The notes beneath the pieces are model-generated. The model saw only the letters and a program-made list of their open reading frames with translations. It was not told the origin of the DNA and searched no databases. A DNA stretch of 64,000 bases from Lamellibrachia satsuma (Eukaryota > Annelida > Polychaeta > Sabellida > Siboglinidae). A program made the translations under genes and the position numbers. Below, one piece after another: positions 63,239 to 64,000 of this stretch; position 1 is the first letter of the stretch; every line of letters begins with the position of its first letter. The DNA is taken from positions 4,372,752 through 4,436,751 of the forward strand of contig BSQZ01000009.1 of assembly GCA_033239005.1 (NCBI GenBank). Direction: 5' to 3'.

Positions 63239-64000
63239 CCCATTCCATTCTCACTGCGCCTGCAGTAGGGTCACAAAAACTACAAATTCCGCTTCAATTC
63301 AAATAAAGGGTCACGAATGTAGTCGACATGCATGCCACAGTGTACTAAATATTTCCATTAAAAAGTCACATAACTCTTAGCTTTTGTTGTATTATATTTA
63401 TTTAGTTTTAGCAGCCAACACGTGAAAGCAGTGGTATCCATAAATAGGAGGGGTGCACAAGTAAGTGTGTAGCTGCTGATTTTTTTTCATGTGACATTTC
63501 CTTTGACCAGCACAATCGCACCCACAGTTTAAAGAATGATGGAAAGGGAAAATTGTTCTGCCACTCGTTGCATGTCTACGCTCGACAAAGCTCTCTTGAC
63601 CCTCTCAGTCACTTCTTCAGCATCAGACTGAACCATCCTCTGTGGTCTGTGGTATAAGATCCACGTTTCTTGCTATTTATATTGCTTTGCTAATTTTTCT
63701 GCGCCAAAGGTTTTTCTTTCCGGCTAACACTGTCGCATCTATGGCCCTCATTGAGTTAGTATACTCCTTGTTCGTCAACATTGTCACATGATTCCGGAGA
63801 GTGGTTCAGTTTGATGTTGACAAAGTAACCAAGAGTATTCAGAAAGTTTTGTCAAGTTAACAAAGATACTCTGAAAGGTAACTTAACTTTCTTCAATATG
63901 ACTGCCACAGAGTCTGATACCAACGTACTTGTTGATACCTGACTAATGTTTGCTGGGCCTGGGTTGTGTGCATTTTTAGTGTACTGATGCTTAAGCCTGT
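63239..64000. other. No firm gene; weak minus-strand open segments
   Basis: The minus strand around 63770-63540 has two neighbouring protein-like stretches in different frames: LTNKEYTNSMRAIDATVLAG with KKNLWRRKISKAI, and WILYHRPQRMVQSDAEEVTE with RVKRALSSVDMQ. Neither has a start or is recognised. They may be part of a decayed transposon or an exon of a gene outside the window. Confidence 0.3.

Overview
This is an intron-containing, transposon-rich stretch of an animal nuclear genome. The evidence is GT-AG introns, several clades of non-LTR retrotransposon, tRNA-derived SINEs, DNA-transposon remnants with target-site duplications, and many very long (AT)n and (CA)n arrays and minisatellites. 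Gene families (a ZIP metal transporter, a serpin, a mucin-like membrane protein) and repeat style fit a non-vertebrate, probably marine, metazoan. The species cannot be fixed from sequence alone.

Layout. 0-6.6 kb: pieces of a CR1-like element (family A) abut a broken minus-strand serpin whose segment before the reactive-centre loop is repeated six times. A dispersed ~490-bp repeat and a second LINE with a dead RT follow. 7-17 kb: giant (AT)n arrays, two related non-autonomous hAT-like elements (8339-9625 and 12846-14061), each with a perfect 8-bp target-site duplication and each carrying parts of one reverse transcriptase, a 31-bp minisatellite and a SINE. 17-23.7 kb: mostly unassignable DNA, a (CA)n array and an AT-rich palindrome. 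23.7-27.9 kb: an almost intact family A element with an ORF1 (esterase-type domain without its GDS block) and an ORF2 (endonuclease plus RT, one stop codon).

28.2-37.8 kb holds the best multi-exon gene. Twelve exons with compatible splice phases give a 522-residue type I membrane protein: signal peptide, Ser/Thr-rich mucin-like segment, Cys-rich EGF-like segment, one transmembrane helix and a ~138-residue cytoplasmic tail. Its introns contain a family A fragment and many simple repeats.

38-50 kb: (AT)n arrays, a small MITE, a minus-strand CR1-like element of a different family (B, 41.98-45.93 kb), RTE-like fragments and SINEs. 52.3-53.5 kb: an intact, apparently intronless ZIP (SLC39 family) transporter on the minus strand. 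54-64 kb: SINEs, minisatellites, a second copy of the ~490-bp repeat and unassigned DNA.

The two intact host genes (mucin-like receptor and ZIP transporter) show no sign of working together. Most of the window is shaped by retrotransposition, DNA transposition and tandem-repeat growth.
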